Shown here piece by piece: positions 34,831 to 44,222 of a stretch of DNA of 64,000 bases. The notes under the pieces are model-generated. The model ran no database searches, had not been told where the DNA came from, and worked only from the letters and a program-made list of their open reading frames with translations. Location of the stretch: contig MU404072.1 in assembly GCA_022695795.1 (NCBI GenBank), forward strand, positions 435,864 to 499,863, read 5' to 3'. The position numbers were made by a program, and so were the translations under genes. The DNA comes from Biscogniauxia marginata (lineage: Eukaryota > Ascomycota > Sordariomycetes > Xylariales > Xylariaceae). Position 1 is the first letter of the stretch, and every line of letters begins with the position of its first letter.

Positions 34831-35706
34831 AGGAGTACTTTATAACAGTATATAAGTAATTGTTAATAGACTCACAAAATATGCCTATTTCTTACTATTT
34901 AACGAATTAAGCATAATAAAATAGCTAGCCTCTAATTTTTTAAGAGAATACGTTAATAAACATGAATTACCGGAACGTATTATTTTAAATAAAAACAAGC
35001 TATTTACTTTAAAGTTTTAAATAAATTTAATAAAACGAATAAGAGTTAAATAAAAATTATTTATAACGTATTACCCTTAGATAAACGGATAAATAAAAAA
35101 ACTAAACTAAATAATAAAATAATATTTACGTAGTTATATTAACTAGGAAATAAATAACTAAGTAAAATTGCTACTAATAACCCAAATAATATATAACACT
35201 TTAGTTAATAAGGATATAAAAATGTCATTACACGAGGTAGTGTATAAATAAAAGGCGGAAGTTTAAAAACAACTAATTAAACTTATAAAAGCACTAAAAG
35301 TCGAAATAAAGACCTCGAGAGTAAAGGTACTATTTAAAAAGGTCTAAGTAGTATAATAACGGCTATAAAAAGAGTTATAATTCATTTAAAATAAAATAAC
35401 AAAGTACTATAATAAAAAAAGAATTAAAGGACCAATTCTTAAGAGAGAAAACATAATTTATTTACTCCGCTAACGACAAGGCGTAACATTAAAAACACCT
35501 TAAATTAAAACAAAATAACCTAGCGAAAAACTTAAGTTCAAGAAATTAAAACCATATAAAATTAAAAAGGTTATTTCGAAAATTAATTACAAATTAGCAC
35601 TATTAAAAAGATCTAGAATATATTTTATATTCCATGTTTCGCTCTTAAAATTAACATTAAATAACGCTATACTAAAAAACCAATTAAAATTTAAAGAAAA
35701 CCCTAA

Positions 35707-35845
35707 TAAGTACAAAATAAAAAAAATACTAGATTTAAAACAGGTTGAAAGTCAATTATAATATTTTATTAAGTAGGAAAGCTACCCACCGGAAAAGAAC
35801 ACTTAAAAACCACTTAAACACTTAAAAAATCTAGTAAATAAACTT
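35707..35845 (+). pseudogene. Decayed C-terminal chromodomain
   Basis: The frame reads KYKIKKILDLKQVESQL, a stop, YFIK, a stop, ESYPPEKNT, a stop, KPLKHLKNL. The two Trp codons expected in the chromodomain aromatic cage are TAG/TAA. This domain targets chromoviral integration to marked chromatin and assigns the element to the chromoviruses. Confidence 0.88.
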
Positions 35846-36561
35846 GCGAGTTTTCACCGCCAAAACCCAGATCAATTAAGAAGAAAAAACTTAGGTTTAA
35901 TTAAAACTAATTAAAAAAAGAGAAAACCTCCAAAATAAACACGCTTTACCTAGATGTAAATTAACGTAGTAATTCTTCCGTGTTTTATTGCTTTTCAAAA
36001 AAACGCTATTATTTAGTTATAACACGCTTTTATTCTTTTAACTCTTTTAAACTTTAATAACCACAATAAACTATTTTCACTTTATACTTTCTAAAAAAGT
36101 TTTATTATTTCTATAAACGAACTAAACAAGAAATAATTATTCGTATTTTTTTTTATTAACGTTTTAACTCGTTTTAGTGTCTTTATTAAAGCTTTAATAA
36201 GAGCCCCTTCACCACTAGTTCTTCCCTGTTTAAACGTTTTTTTTCACGCGAAATGTTTTATATAAACAAAAGAGATATTTCGTTACCTCCGTAGTTACGG
36301 TTATTAACCTCTAGGCATTCCCTACACCGGGAACAGCTTTTTACCATTTTATACCCTAGTCCCTTTTTGGTATAATAATCGCAAGGCATAACTTTAAAAC
36401 CAAACAAAGAGATAATTATAATGTTATCTTTTTAGTAATTTATAAACGATTTCTTTTTTCTCGATAAAAAAGAGTTCTTTTAAACATTATAATTAAATAT
36501 AATAATAAAAAAAAGAAGTAAAATTAGTTTTTAAAATAAAAATAATAAAAACGGGAAATAA

Positions 36562-36986
36562 TATTACGAATTAAAAATTAGTTTTATTCTTAGACGTTAT
36601 TACGTATTAATTACGTGACTTTTATCCTTATTATTTATTACTATGAAAAGATAATTAAAAGAAAACACATATATTATTTATCAAGGTTAATAAATAATAT
36701 AAAGAGTTAAAAGGTGCGTTAAATACAGTCTTAAAAGACATTTATATAAATAAGTTAAAATCTCCTTATGTATCTAGTCACTCTTTTTAGTTCCTTAGCT
36801 ATTAATCTAAAACTATAATCCCTTTTTAATACTATAGTGAAAGTACCTTGAAACCTCTCTAACGAACATAACGTTATAAATCAATCGAACCAATCTCAAC
36901 CCATTATTACCTTCAAAACAAGAAAACCCAGTACGTGCTCACCTGTGAAGTCAGCTGACTAGGAACACACAGGGAGGTTCGTCACA
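36562..36986 (+). repeat. 3' LTR (425 bp)
   Basis: It starts TATTACGAATTAAAA, a mutated copy of TGTTACGAATCAAAG, and ends GTTCGTCACA. The inner (left) half is strongly mutated and the outer (right) ~110 bp is nearly intact, the mirror image of the 5' LTR. The sequence just before it (AAAAACGGGAAATAA) is a plausible polypurine tract. Confidence 0.97.
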
Positions 36987-36991
36987 AATAC
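36987..36991. repeat. Target-site duplication AATAC (right)
   Basis: Identical to 29207-29211 and directly adjacent to the 3' LTR end. Confidence 0.93.
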
Positions 36992-37002
36992 GTGATACTT
37001 AT

Positions 37003-37227
37003 TCAATGTTTACGGCCTCGGTGATTGTGAGAGCTGTCGCGGCCACGGCCATCATAAACTTCAAGTGGCCAGTCTTCAAACCCATCTTCAGATAAGTCGT
37101 CCGATTTATCCCGGGGTTTCCTAGAACCCATGGCCCTCTCCCACGTGCGGAACTCATTGTCATCTAGGAGACACACATCAAAAGCCTTGCGCACCTGCTG
37201 GCCTATAAAGACAATATTTACCATCAA
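37003..37227 (-). pseudogene. Relic of a CobW/COG0523 GTPase C-terminal domain
   Basis: On the minus strand, NIVFIGQQVRKAFDVCLLDD resembles the CobW C-terminal signature (V-F-I-G-Q, then a helix, then CLLTD-E). It is followed by an acidic/basic tail rich in Asp, His and Arg that is common at the end of fungal members. The stop is at 37003. No N-terminal GTPase domain follows upstream on the minus strand; the sequence runs into a T-rich repeat and AT-rich DNA. A few residues are missing between GQ and the helix. CobW proteins are metal-chaperone GTPases. The call rests on a short remembered motif, so confidence is moderate. Confidence 0.5.
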
Positions 37228-37256
37228 GGTCGCGGGTTATTACGATTTATAAATTT

Positions 37257-37375
37257 TTTTATTTTTATTTTTATTTTATTTTTATTTTTTATTTTTTATT
37301 TTTTATTTTTTATTTTTTATTTTTTATTTTTTATTTTTTATTTTTTATTTTTTATTTTTTATTTTTTATTTTTTA
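37257..37375. repeat. (ATTTTTT)n heptamer array
   Basis: About thirteen consecutive ATTTTTT units follow a less regular T-rich start. The array separates the CobW relic from the AT-rich stretch to its right. Confidence 0.95.
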
Positions 37376-37845
37376 AAAGTATATTATAAATAATCGATTT
37401 ATTTAAAAAAAGTTATATAATTATATTTATTTAATATTTAAATAAATAAAAAAACTAAGTTTATTTATATTTACCTTATAAACTTATTTAAGTCACTATG
37501 AAAATTTCAATATATATGCGTGCTATCCTGGTTGATATAATAATCGATCTTTAAGCGAACTACTAGCTATCTACGGTTTACCTACCGTAACAACAATTTT
37601 GCTTGTGTCCACTCTTGATTCAGCTCCGCAGAGGACAAAAATTGTGGATGTGGGGTAGTAGCGGCTTCGGCATGAATGTCAAAATAGCCCCATTACAGCG
37701 AGTGTACAAGGGCGCATATTTAACATCGATGAACCCAAAAAGTTTTCCTTTTAATTTCTTTTTGAGGTTCCGGCTAATACATAGTGGTTGACCCAGTAGG
37801 TACTTAGGTTTGTTTTAATCGTAAAGACGTATATCGATTTTCAAG
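37376..37845. other. AT-rich spacer and GNAT promoter
   Basis: Very AT-rich until about 37500, then of normal composition. The right part is the promoter of the acetyltransferase gene, with a TAGGTACTTAGG motif at 37798-37810. No gene is recognised. Confidence 0.5.
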
Positions 37846-38469
37846 ATGGCGCCGCCAGCTTGTAAAGTTCGCCATGCCCGGCAAGAAGGTGACGTTAACA
37901 ACTTTCTCTCCATAGGTCTAAGGCATTGTCGGGCTAGGCACTGATTTCATTCTCGATTAGACGTATCTACTATTCTCGAGTTGATCCGTGAATTGGCCGA
38001 CTACGAGCATGAACTTAACGCAGTCGAGGCCACCGAGGCTAAGCTCCTCTCCACCGTGGCCTTTGCGCCCAACAATGTCGAGTCTACTGCTACAGCCCCT
38101 AATACCGAGCCTACCTCTCCAACAAAACCGGCACGGTGTCTGCTGCTCTTTAACGAGTTAGACAAGCCTGCTGGGATGGCCCTGTACTTCTATAACTATA
38201 GTACCTGGCGCGCCAAGGCCGGCATTTACCTTGAAGACTTGTTCGTCCGCGCAAGCGAGCGGAAGAAGGGGTACGGAAAGAGACTGCTTGTTGAGCTGGC
38301 AAAAGAGGTCGTGGCCATGGATGGTGGAAGACTCGAATGGAGTGTACTCAAGTGGAACGAGCCGAGCATCCAGTTTTACGAGTCGATCGGCGCCAACATG
38401 ATGAACGATTGGGTCGGTATGCGGGTGGATCGTGAGGGTTTGGCTAAATTGGCTAAGTTGTTAGACTAA
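37846..38469 (+). CDS. GNAT-family N-acetyltransferase (SSAT/thialysine acetyltransferase-like)
   Basis: Two exons (37846-37888 and 37961-38469) joined across a 72-nt intron encode 183 residues. The join restores ARQEDVSTILELIRELADYE, the usual start of this subfamily. The acetyl-CoA-binding motif A is IYLEDLFVRASERKKGYGKR (R-K-K-G-Y-G loop), followed by ELAKEVVAMDGGRLEWSVLK and the C-terminal NEPSIQFYESIGANM. The pattern resembles SSAT2-type acetyltransferases, which act on thialysine or diamines. Substrate assignment is inference. It is cytosolic, with no signal peptide. The ATG at 37846 lies in CAAGATGG with A at -3. The gene is convergent with the LYR-motif gene; the stops are only 117 nt apart. 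Confidence 0.93.
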
Positions 38470-38586
38470 TACACCTCGAGGCAGATTGTTGATACTGCGA
38501 TATCTCTGAGAGCCAATATTTTTATAGCAGAAGGCGACTCGAGGGTAATGGTGTAGAGGTCATCTTATAGTTGCTTTGGTTGCTTC

Positions 38587-39654
38587 CTATGTTACTCGCG
38601 TGCCATCCTCTTTAACACCTTCAAAGAACTGGAAATCCCTAGTTGAAGGACGAGATATTCTCTGCTCAGTATTACCCCATGTAACGGACCATTTCCCGGT
38701 ACGAGTGTTCGGCTCCATGATAGGGCATGCCTCCCACACGCGACCGTAGAGACGCTTTAGTTTCCTGGGGCCGAGCCTTCGTGTTCCAATCGGCCGGCCG
38801 TGGCCACGAGGATCATCATCTTCCTCGCCTGTCAAGCTCTTCATCTTGCGCGAATTCCCCCTCTCCACCGCCCGCGCAGGCTTCGTGACGTATTTGATCC
38901 AACTCGATTGGGCAGGCTCGGGAGTATCTGGCAAGGATTGCGCGACCGGCCTCCTCGTGGGCGGTTTCAGCTCCTCTTCCCCAACTTCGCCGCGTGCCAA
39001 AGCTGCTAACCGATCCCATTCCCCTCGGGGCAAGGGCGGCAGCAATTGACGAAGAATACTGACCCAATGTCTCTTGAGCTTGTTCCTTGCCAGCTTCTTG
39101 GTTAACGGACGACCGAAACAATTCTCGGTAGGAATGGCTTTTTGGGGATCGATGACACGGCGCATGTTATGGGGCCACTGGCCAGACTGTCGAGCTACCT
39201 GGGAAGCGGCAATAGCGTAGATCTTGTCCGTAGACCAGTTGCTCAGCCAGTCGGGTTCTCGTCCAGAGAAATCTGTAGCGACCTTGGAGGAAAGCAGCGA
39301 AGCAACCTCGAGTTTGATGTCTTCCTCCAGCGCAGCGGTGTCAGCGACAGCATGTTCTTTTAACTCAGCAGAAGCTAGCTGACGCCGCCGTTTGCCGACC
39401 CTGCCTGTCGCCATATGACACAAGTGTAATAGTCGCTGGAGATGGCCGGCATTGGCGGAGCGAAGGTAGCGTAGGTCATGGTGTGCCTGTTGAATGTAGC
39501 GCTTGGGGTTTTCCTTGTGGCGACAGTCGCAGAATCGTGAGGTGATACGGGAGGTTATCCAGGGCCGGCAGAGAGGCGGAAGATAGGAAGCCTCTCGAAG
39601 GAGATGTCGATAGAGGTGGAGGGGGGTGCTCGGATGAGGGATTTGTAGCGGCAT
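38587..39654 (-). CDS. LYR-motif (Complex1_LYR-like) protein, probably mitochondrial
   Basis: A single minus-strand exon encodes 355 residues from the ATG at 39654. The N-terminus reads STPLHLYRHLLREASYLPP, a Leu-Tyr-Arg tripeptide in the helix context typical of LYR proteins, followed by a conserved-type Phe (SRFCDCR). LYR proteins act as assembly or Fe-S delivery factors in mitochondria with acyl-ACP. The long C-terminal part is basic, with KRLYGRVWEACPIMEPN, KWSVTWG and RDFQFFEGV, as in fungus-specific LYR proteins of this length. The exact role is not known to me. An upstream in-frame ATG at 39738 would add 28 residues that look like leader sequence. The frame is intact, with no intron needed. 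Confidence 0.8.
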   Translation of the reverse strand: MPLQIPHPSTPLHLYRHLLREASYLPPLCRPWITSRITSRFCDCRHKENPKRYIQQAHHDLRYLRSANAGHLQRLLHLCHMATGRVGKRRRQLASAELKEHAVADTAALEEDIKLEVASLLSSKVATDFSGREPDWLSNWSTDKIYAIAASQVARQSGQWPHNMRRVIDPQKAIPTENCFGRPLTKKLARNKLKRHWVSILRQLLPPLPRGEWDRLAALARGEVGEEELKPPTRRPVAQSLPDTPEPAQSSWIKYVTKPARAVERGNSRKMKSLTGEEDDDPRGHGRPIGTRRLGPRKLKRLYGRVWEACPIMEPNTRTGKWSVTWGNTEQRISRPSTRDFQFFEGVKEDGTRVT

Positions 39655-40835
39655 GACTTCAAGTTTATTGCATCGGCATTTTGTCGATGAGAGGTCTGTA
39701 ATCATGGAAGATTGATTATACTGACAGATTAGATACACTAGGTCTGCAAAGGAAATTGGAGCTCGGCTTTCTCCACTACTACATTAGGTAGGTACTTGTC
39801 GGGTACAGGTACGTACATCCGTCTTTCTCTTGACGGCCTTCGGTGCCTGGATTTCACCACATACCTACATAGAGGTACTTCAAGTTACATACATAATACT
39901 ATGTACATACCTAGGTATGCATGTAAGTGATTAGGTAGCTCCAGTTCCCCGCCTTCTCGCTTATGTACCTCGATTCGACCTGTTGAGTGGTACCTAGTGG
40001 TCTGTGCATTGACCTCAAATTTATCTCTTACTGGGGGGTTTTTAGTGACAACTTGAATCTTTAATTGGCTACCTGTACCTACCTTAGGTAAGTATACGGA
40101 CTACGCGTCTGTCTCTCTCGCTCTTTTATTTCACACACACCCCCCGCCCTGCCCTTTACGCGGCAAAGCACGACCACGACTTACACTCGTTGCACACATG
40201 CACACGAAACTGACACGTCCCCGTTCCTCCCCCCCCCAAACACTATTCCCAATCCCTACCGTTTAATTGAATTACTTCTTTCGGAACAATCTCCCCTCTG
40301 ACCTCGCGACACGACCCAAGCTCGAGGTAGTGACAGTCGCGATATCCATCTCACATAGCGCGTCTGCTTTAATCCCTCGGCTCTCGTGCGCCCGGGAAGA
40401 AGAAGAGGAAGAGGAAGAGTAGAGAACCCACAACCATCTCGATCTCTATTCGCACATGTCGCTATCTGTACCCGAGCCTCTGCTACATACTGCATTCATT
40501 TCATGCATATCAACTCCCCACCGACATTTACTACATCCCACCTCCTTCTCAGCGATCCAATTCCGTCAATAATCCCATTATTGTACTTACATTTGTCGCC
40601 GAGTCCCACCACCCTCGAGTCCGTAATTCTCTCAACCCATTATCCTCCCCTGAGCCTCTCCCTCCCTACGGCATCCCCTCTCCATCAAAGAACCAGCAAG
40701 CATAACTGAGAAGCGTACCTTTATGTACCAATCCTGGCTGGTACTATATTGAGCCCCGTCGATGCTCATAGAGGCTTGGACTGCGTATATCATTGCGCTT
40801 CTTTGTCAACTTGACGCTTCTTCCCTCAGCCGCTC
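39655..40835. promoter_or_regulatory. Divergent promoter region and long pyrimidine-rich leader of the APSES gene
   Basis: The segment separates the minus-strand LYR gene from the plus-strand APSES gene. It starts with a cluster of TACCTAGGTA/GTACATA motifs (39785-39960, 40070-40095). Strongly pyrimidine-rich sequence follows (40110-40290, 40500-40700), typical of long fungal 5' leaders. Several upstream ATGs are present (for example 40386 and 40762). Confidence 0.6.
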
Positions 40836-40974
40836 ATGGCCTCGACGACTGTCACAGCTCATCATCAAGCCTCGATTTCCGATGCTGCTGGCGCTGCTGG
40901 TGCCACCCCCGATCCACCTTTGTCCGATCTTCCACCGCCGCCGAGTACCAATCCCAGGCCCGACTCGTCTCTAG
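40762..40974 (+). promoter_or_regulatory. Upstream ORF overlapping the first APSES start codon
   Basis: An ATG at 40762 opens a 70-codon frame, out of frame with the transcription factor, that ends at 40974, past the first candidate start at 40836. Its context is weak (T at -3). If translated it would lower initiation at 40836 and favour the in-frame ATG at 41061, which has A at -3. Regulation is inference. Confidence 0.4.
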
Positions 40975-43588
40975 CACAGCTGCCGCCGAAACTCCCCATC
41001 TCTACTAGTAGCGGTAGTATCACTGGTGGCAACTTTGATGCCGCTGCAAGAAACCCCAAAATGTCGCAGTCACAGCCTTCTTCACAGCAGTCCTTCACCA
41101 TGAGCCAGTCTCAGCAATACCGACATCAGTTACCTGATCATGGGAGAAGGACGGAACACAGCCAGGAACCCCCGCAGATCTACTCGGTGAGCAGCGATGG
41201 ATCCCAAATACCGGCTACGTTGCTCTTAGCGCACTAACCCATCTAATCCAGGCTGTTTATTCGGGGGTAGATGTATACGAAATGGAAGTCAACGGTGTTG
41301 CCGTCATGCGTCGGCGAAACGATAGCTGGCTCAATGCCACGCAAATTCTTAAAGTCGCTAGGATCGACAAGGGAAAGCGTACCAAGATCCTCGAGAAGGA
41401 GATCCAGACCGGTGAACATGAGAAAGTCCAGGGCGGCTACGGTAAATACCAAGGGACGTGGATTCGGTTCGAGCGAGGTGTCGAGGTATGCCAACACTAT
41501 GGCGTCGAGGAGATACTGCGTCCGTTGTTGACGTACGATATGGGCCAAGATGGAGGCGTGGCAGGTAGAGGAGACCTCAATACACCAACCAAAGAACAGG
41601 CTATGGCTGCGCAGAGAAAACGCATGTATAGCACAATCAACGAACCACGAACCAACGGGTTGGCCGGCACTTTCTTCAAAAACATCTCGAGTACGGCATC
41701 TAATGCGGTCGCTGCTATCAGCAAGGCTCGTTTCGACTCACCAGGCCCGAGAGGGCGCAACGGTCCCACGAGACCACCTAGTTTCAGTCGTCAATCATCG
41801 ATGCAAAATATTGATGAATTCCCGGGGAACTCGCAGCAAAGTCTCACCTCGGAATATGGCCAGAACGTGGATTCGGCATACTCAACTCAAAATACACAAA
41901 ACGTGAACAGCGACGAACCACCGCGCAAGCGCCAGCGTGTTGTCACTCCAGCTGACAGTTTTGGATATGCATCACAATCTATGGAGGTATACGCAAATAA
42001 CTTTCCAGGCTCGCCAACTGAACCGAACGAATCGTTTGTCTACTCCCAAGCTCGTATTAATGTTCATGATTCTGACATCATGCCTCTCCCACCATTGCCC
42101 TTCGAGGCTTCTCCAGAAGCCGAGCGCAAACGTAACCTGTTGATGGGCCTATTCCTAGATACTGGCTCTAACGCTAGTACTGTTGATTACATGCAGAACG
42201 AGGCCTTTCAAGCCTTGAGCCCAGTAGACCTCGACTCCCCGATTGATGCTTCCAACCATACTGCTTTGCATTGGGCTGCGACGTTAGCTCGGATGCCGCT
42301 GCTGCGAGCGCTGATAGCCGCGGGTGCGAATCCGTGCAGAGTCAACGCATCGGGGGAAACCGCCTTGATGAGGGCCTCAGCAGTCACGAACAATTCTGAC
42401 CAAGTTTCTTTCTCGGAAATTCTCGATGTTCTGGGCAACACGGTCGAGATTCGAGATATCAAAGGTCGCACCGTTCTTCACCACATAGCATTAACAAGCG
42501 CCGTGAAGGGTCGAAGTCATTCCAGCAGATATTACCTCGAAAGCCTGCTCGAGTGGGTTGTAAGGCAAGGGAGCGCACCAAGCAGCCAGAATACGGCGAC
42601 CAATGGCAACACCGCCGTTCCGAAAATGGGCATTGGACGATTTATGAGTGAAATTGTCAACGCACAGGACAAGTCGGGAGATACGGCACTAAGCATCGCA
42701 TCCCGAATCGGTAACAGGAGTATAATATCTCAGTTGCTCGAGGTTGGAGCTGATCCCAAAATTGCGAATGCAGCTGGTTTAAGGCCGGTCGACTTTGGGG
42801 TTGGCGTGGACGAGGATGGTGTGAATCGCGAACCGGTTGATGGCGACCAAACGGGCGTCGTCGGTAATAGCCAGTTTAACCGAGAGAGCGGTGACGAAAT
42901 CATCACCTGTAAGTGTCCTCCCTCTCAAGCCGGGGGTCTTTTTTGCAATTATTTTCTTGAGATAAGCTTACATTAGCTAGCTATCACCCATCTCCTGAAC
43001 GAAACTTCGAGCAGTTTTCAGTCAGACCTGAAGAAGAAGCAGGCGGACTTGGATTCCTTACATGCGTCATTACGTGCAACATCCACTCAGGTAAGCGATG
43101 CTCGACGGACTCTGGAATCCCTTCAGGCGGCGGCCAAATCCCAAGCTCTCACGCGCCAAAAAATATTCAACCTCAGTCGGGGCCGTGATGAAGAGCAGAA
43201 GCGCCTACTCCGACTGGAGCAAACCCATGGCCCATTGGACGTCAACAGCTCATGGGAGGCAGAGCTCAATTGTGTAGTTGGATCTGGTAGAGGGGACGGC
43301 GCGAATCCTGTCCCAGCGCTACCAAGTGCCACCGTTTTGAGCGCGCGGATACAAGCCCTCAGGAATCGTACCGATATAACGAGGAAAGGCGTGGGGTCCC
43401 TCAAGGGCCGCAGCAAAGATATCGAGATCAAATACCGGCGGGTAGTGGCACTCTGCACTGGCGTGCAAGAGAGTGAAGTCGACGCCGTCGTAGACGGCCT
43501 CCTGCGCGCGGTGGAGAGCGAAAAAGGCGAGCTCGAGATCGGGCGGGTACGACGGTTCCTAGGCGGTGTCGATGGCGTTGTGCATTGA
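40836..43588 (+). CDS. APSES (KilA-N) DNA-binding, ankyrin-repeat transcription factor, Swi6/Mbp1/Res type (MBF subunit)
   Basis: Three exons (40836-41186, 41252-42908, 42981-43588) encode 871 residues; introns are 65 and 72 nt. After a Pro/Ser/Gln-rich N-terminus, the APSES/KilA-N domain starts at about 118 (AVYSGVDVYEMEVNGVAVM). It has the recognition segment DSWLNATQILKVARIDKGKR and the conserved EKVQGGYGKYQGTWI. A basic nuclear signal PPRKRQR lies near 340. Ankyrin repeats follow (TALHWAATLARMPLLRALI, RTVLHHIAL, DTALSIASRIGNRSIISQL; about 435-650), then a coiled-coil C-terminus (about 675-780). This is the architecture of the MBF cell-cycle (G1/S) factors that bind ACGCGT boxes. Fungi have two such paralogues and I cannot tell which this is. 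The true start may be 40836 or the in-frame ATG at 41061 (better context). Confidence 0.97.
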
Positions 43589-44222
43589 TAGATGGATTGA
43601 TTGATACCTCGGGGCTCGAGGGAAGAAATGCGAAAAATCCGACCTACTGGGACAAATGGGTTGGATTTGACGTAAGGGGTGTTTTATGTGCGTGGCATTG
43701 ATATCGGTGTTTGGCATGACATTAGCATTATAGTTGTTTTGGACGGAACCTCTTTTTCTCCGTTGAGATTCAGCCTACCTACTAACCAGAGGTCTACTTA
43801 CTACTGGCCCGCCTATGTAAAGGGGGGGAGCTTTTGTTCTTAATGACGGCTATCTACATTGAGGCCGATTTTGTGTTGTCGGTGGTATATAGGTAGTTGA
43901 CAGGCTTGCCAGATCGTGGCAACCACGAAGCATATATGTATGCAATAAGGGGCTGTCCGTGTTGCACCCGCCTTCAGTCTGACTTTGGACAGATGACTTG
44001 GTGATTCTTGTGTACGTATATGATCATCCATCTATCTGTCCTCGTGGCTACAGATTGTACATAATATACAAACCAACCCAGGCAACTGACTTATAGTGAA
44101 GCTGCTTTGGTCTTCGTATTAATGATGCCCTTGGATGCCCCTATCTCCTCTCTCTCTCTCTCTCTACATTCCACTATCATAGCAATGTTGGTATGCTTTC
44201 CATCAATCGATCAATCGATCAA
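43589..44222. other. Convergent 3' spacer
   Basis: Spacer between the APSES and Fta1 stops, with a (CT)n run at 44149-44165 and ATCGATCAATCGATCAATC at 44204-44223. No gene is recognised. Confidence 0.6.

Larger units (their letters stand above)
29212..36986 (+). mobile_element. Ty3/Gypsy chromovirus LTR retrotransposon, RIP-degenerated
   Basis: The 7.8 kb element is bounded by two 425-bp LTRs and a 5-bp target duplication. No frame longer than a few dozen codons survives, but the gag-pol order can be read. It runs gag capsid-like sequence (about 30590-30960), a zinc knuckle (31160-31203), protease (32513-32555), reverse transcriptase (33364-33670), RNase H (about 34018-34150), integrase (34565-34830) and a chromodomain (35707-35845). 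Stops are mostly TAA/TAG where Gln (CAA/CAG) or Trp (TGG) is expected. That pattern points to C-to-T change on one or other strand, as made by repeat-induced point mutation. Protease before RT and integrase last gives the Ty3/Gypsy order, and the C-terminal chromodomain marks a chromovirus. It is certainly non-autonomous now. It transcribes left to right and is interrupted by an inverted solo LTR. Confidence 0.97.

Noticed and set aside
37603..37791. 62-codon frame upstream of the GNAT gene
   Set aside because: No start context, domain or splice link to the downstream exon; probably promoter sequence.
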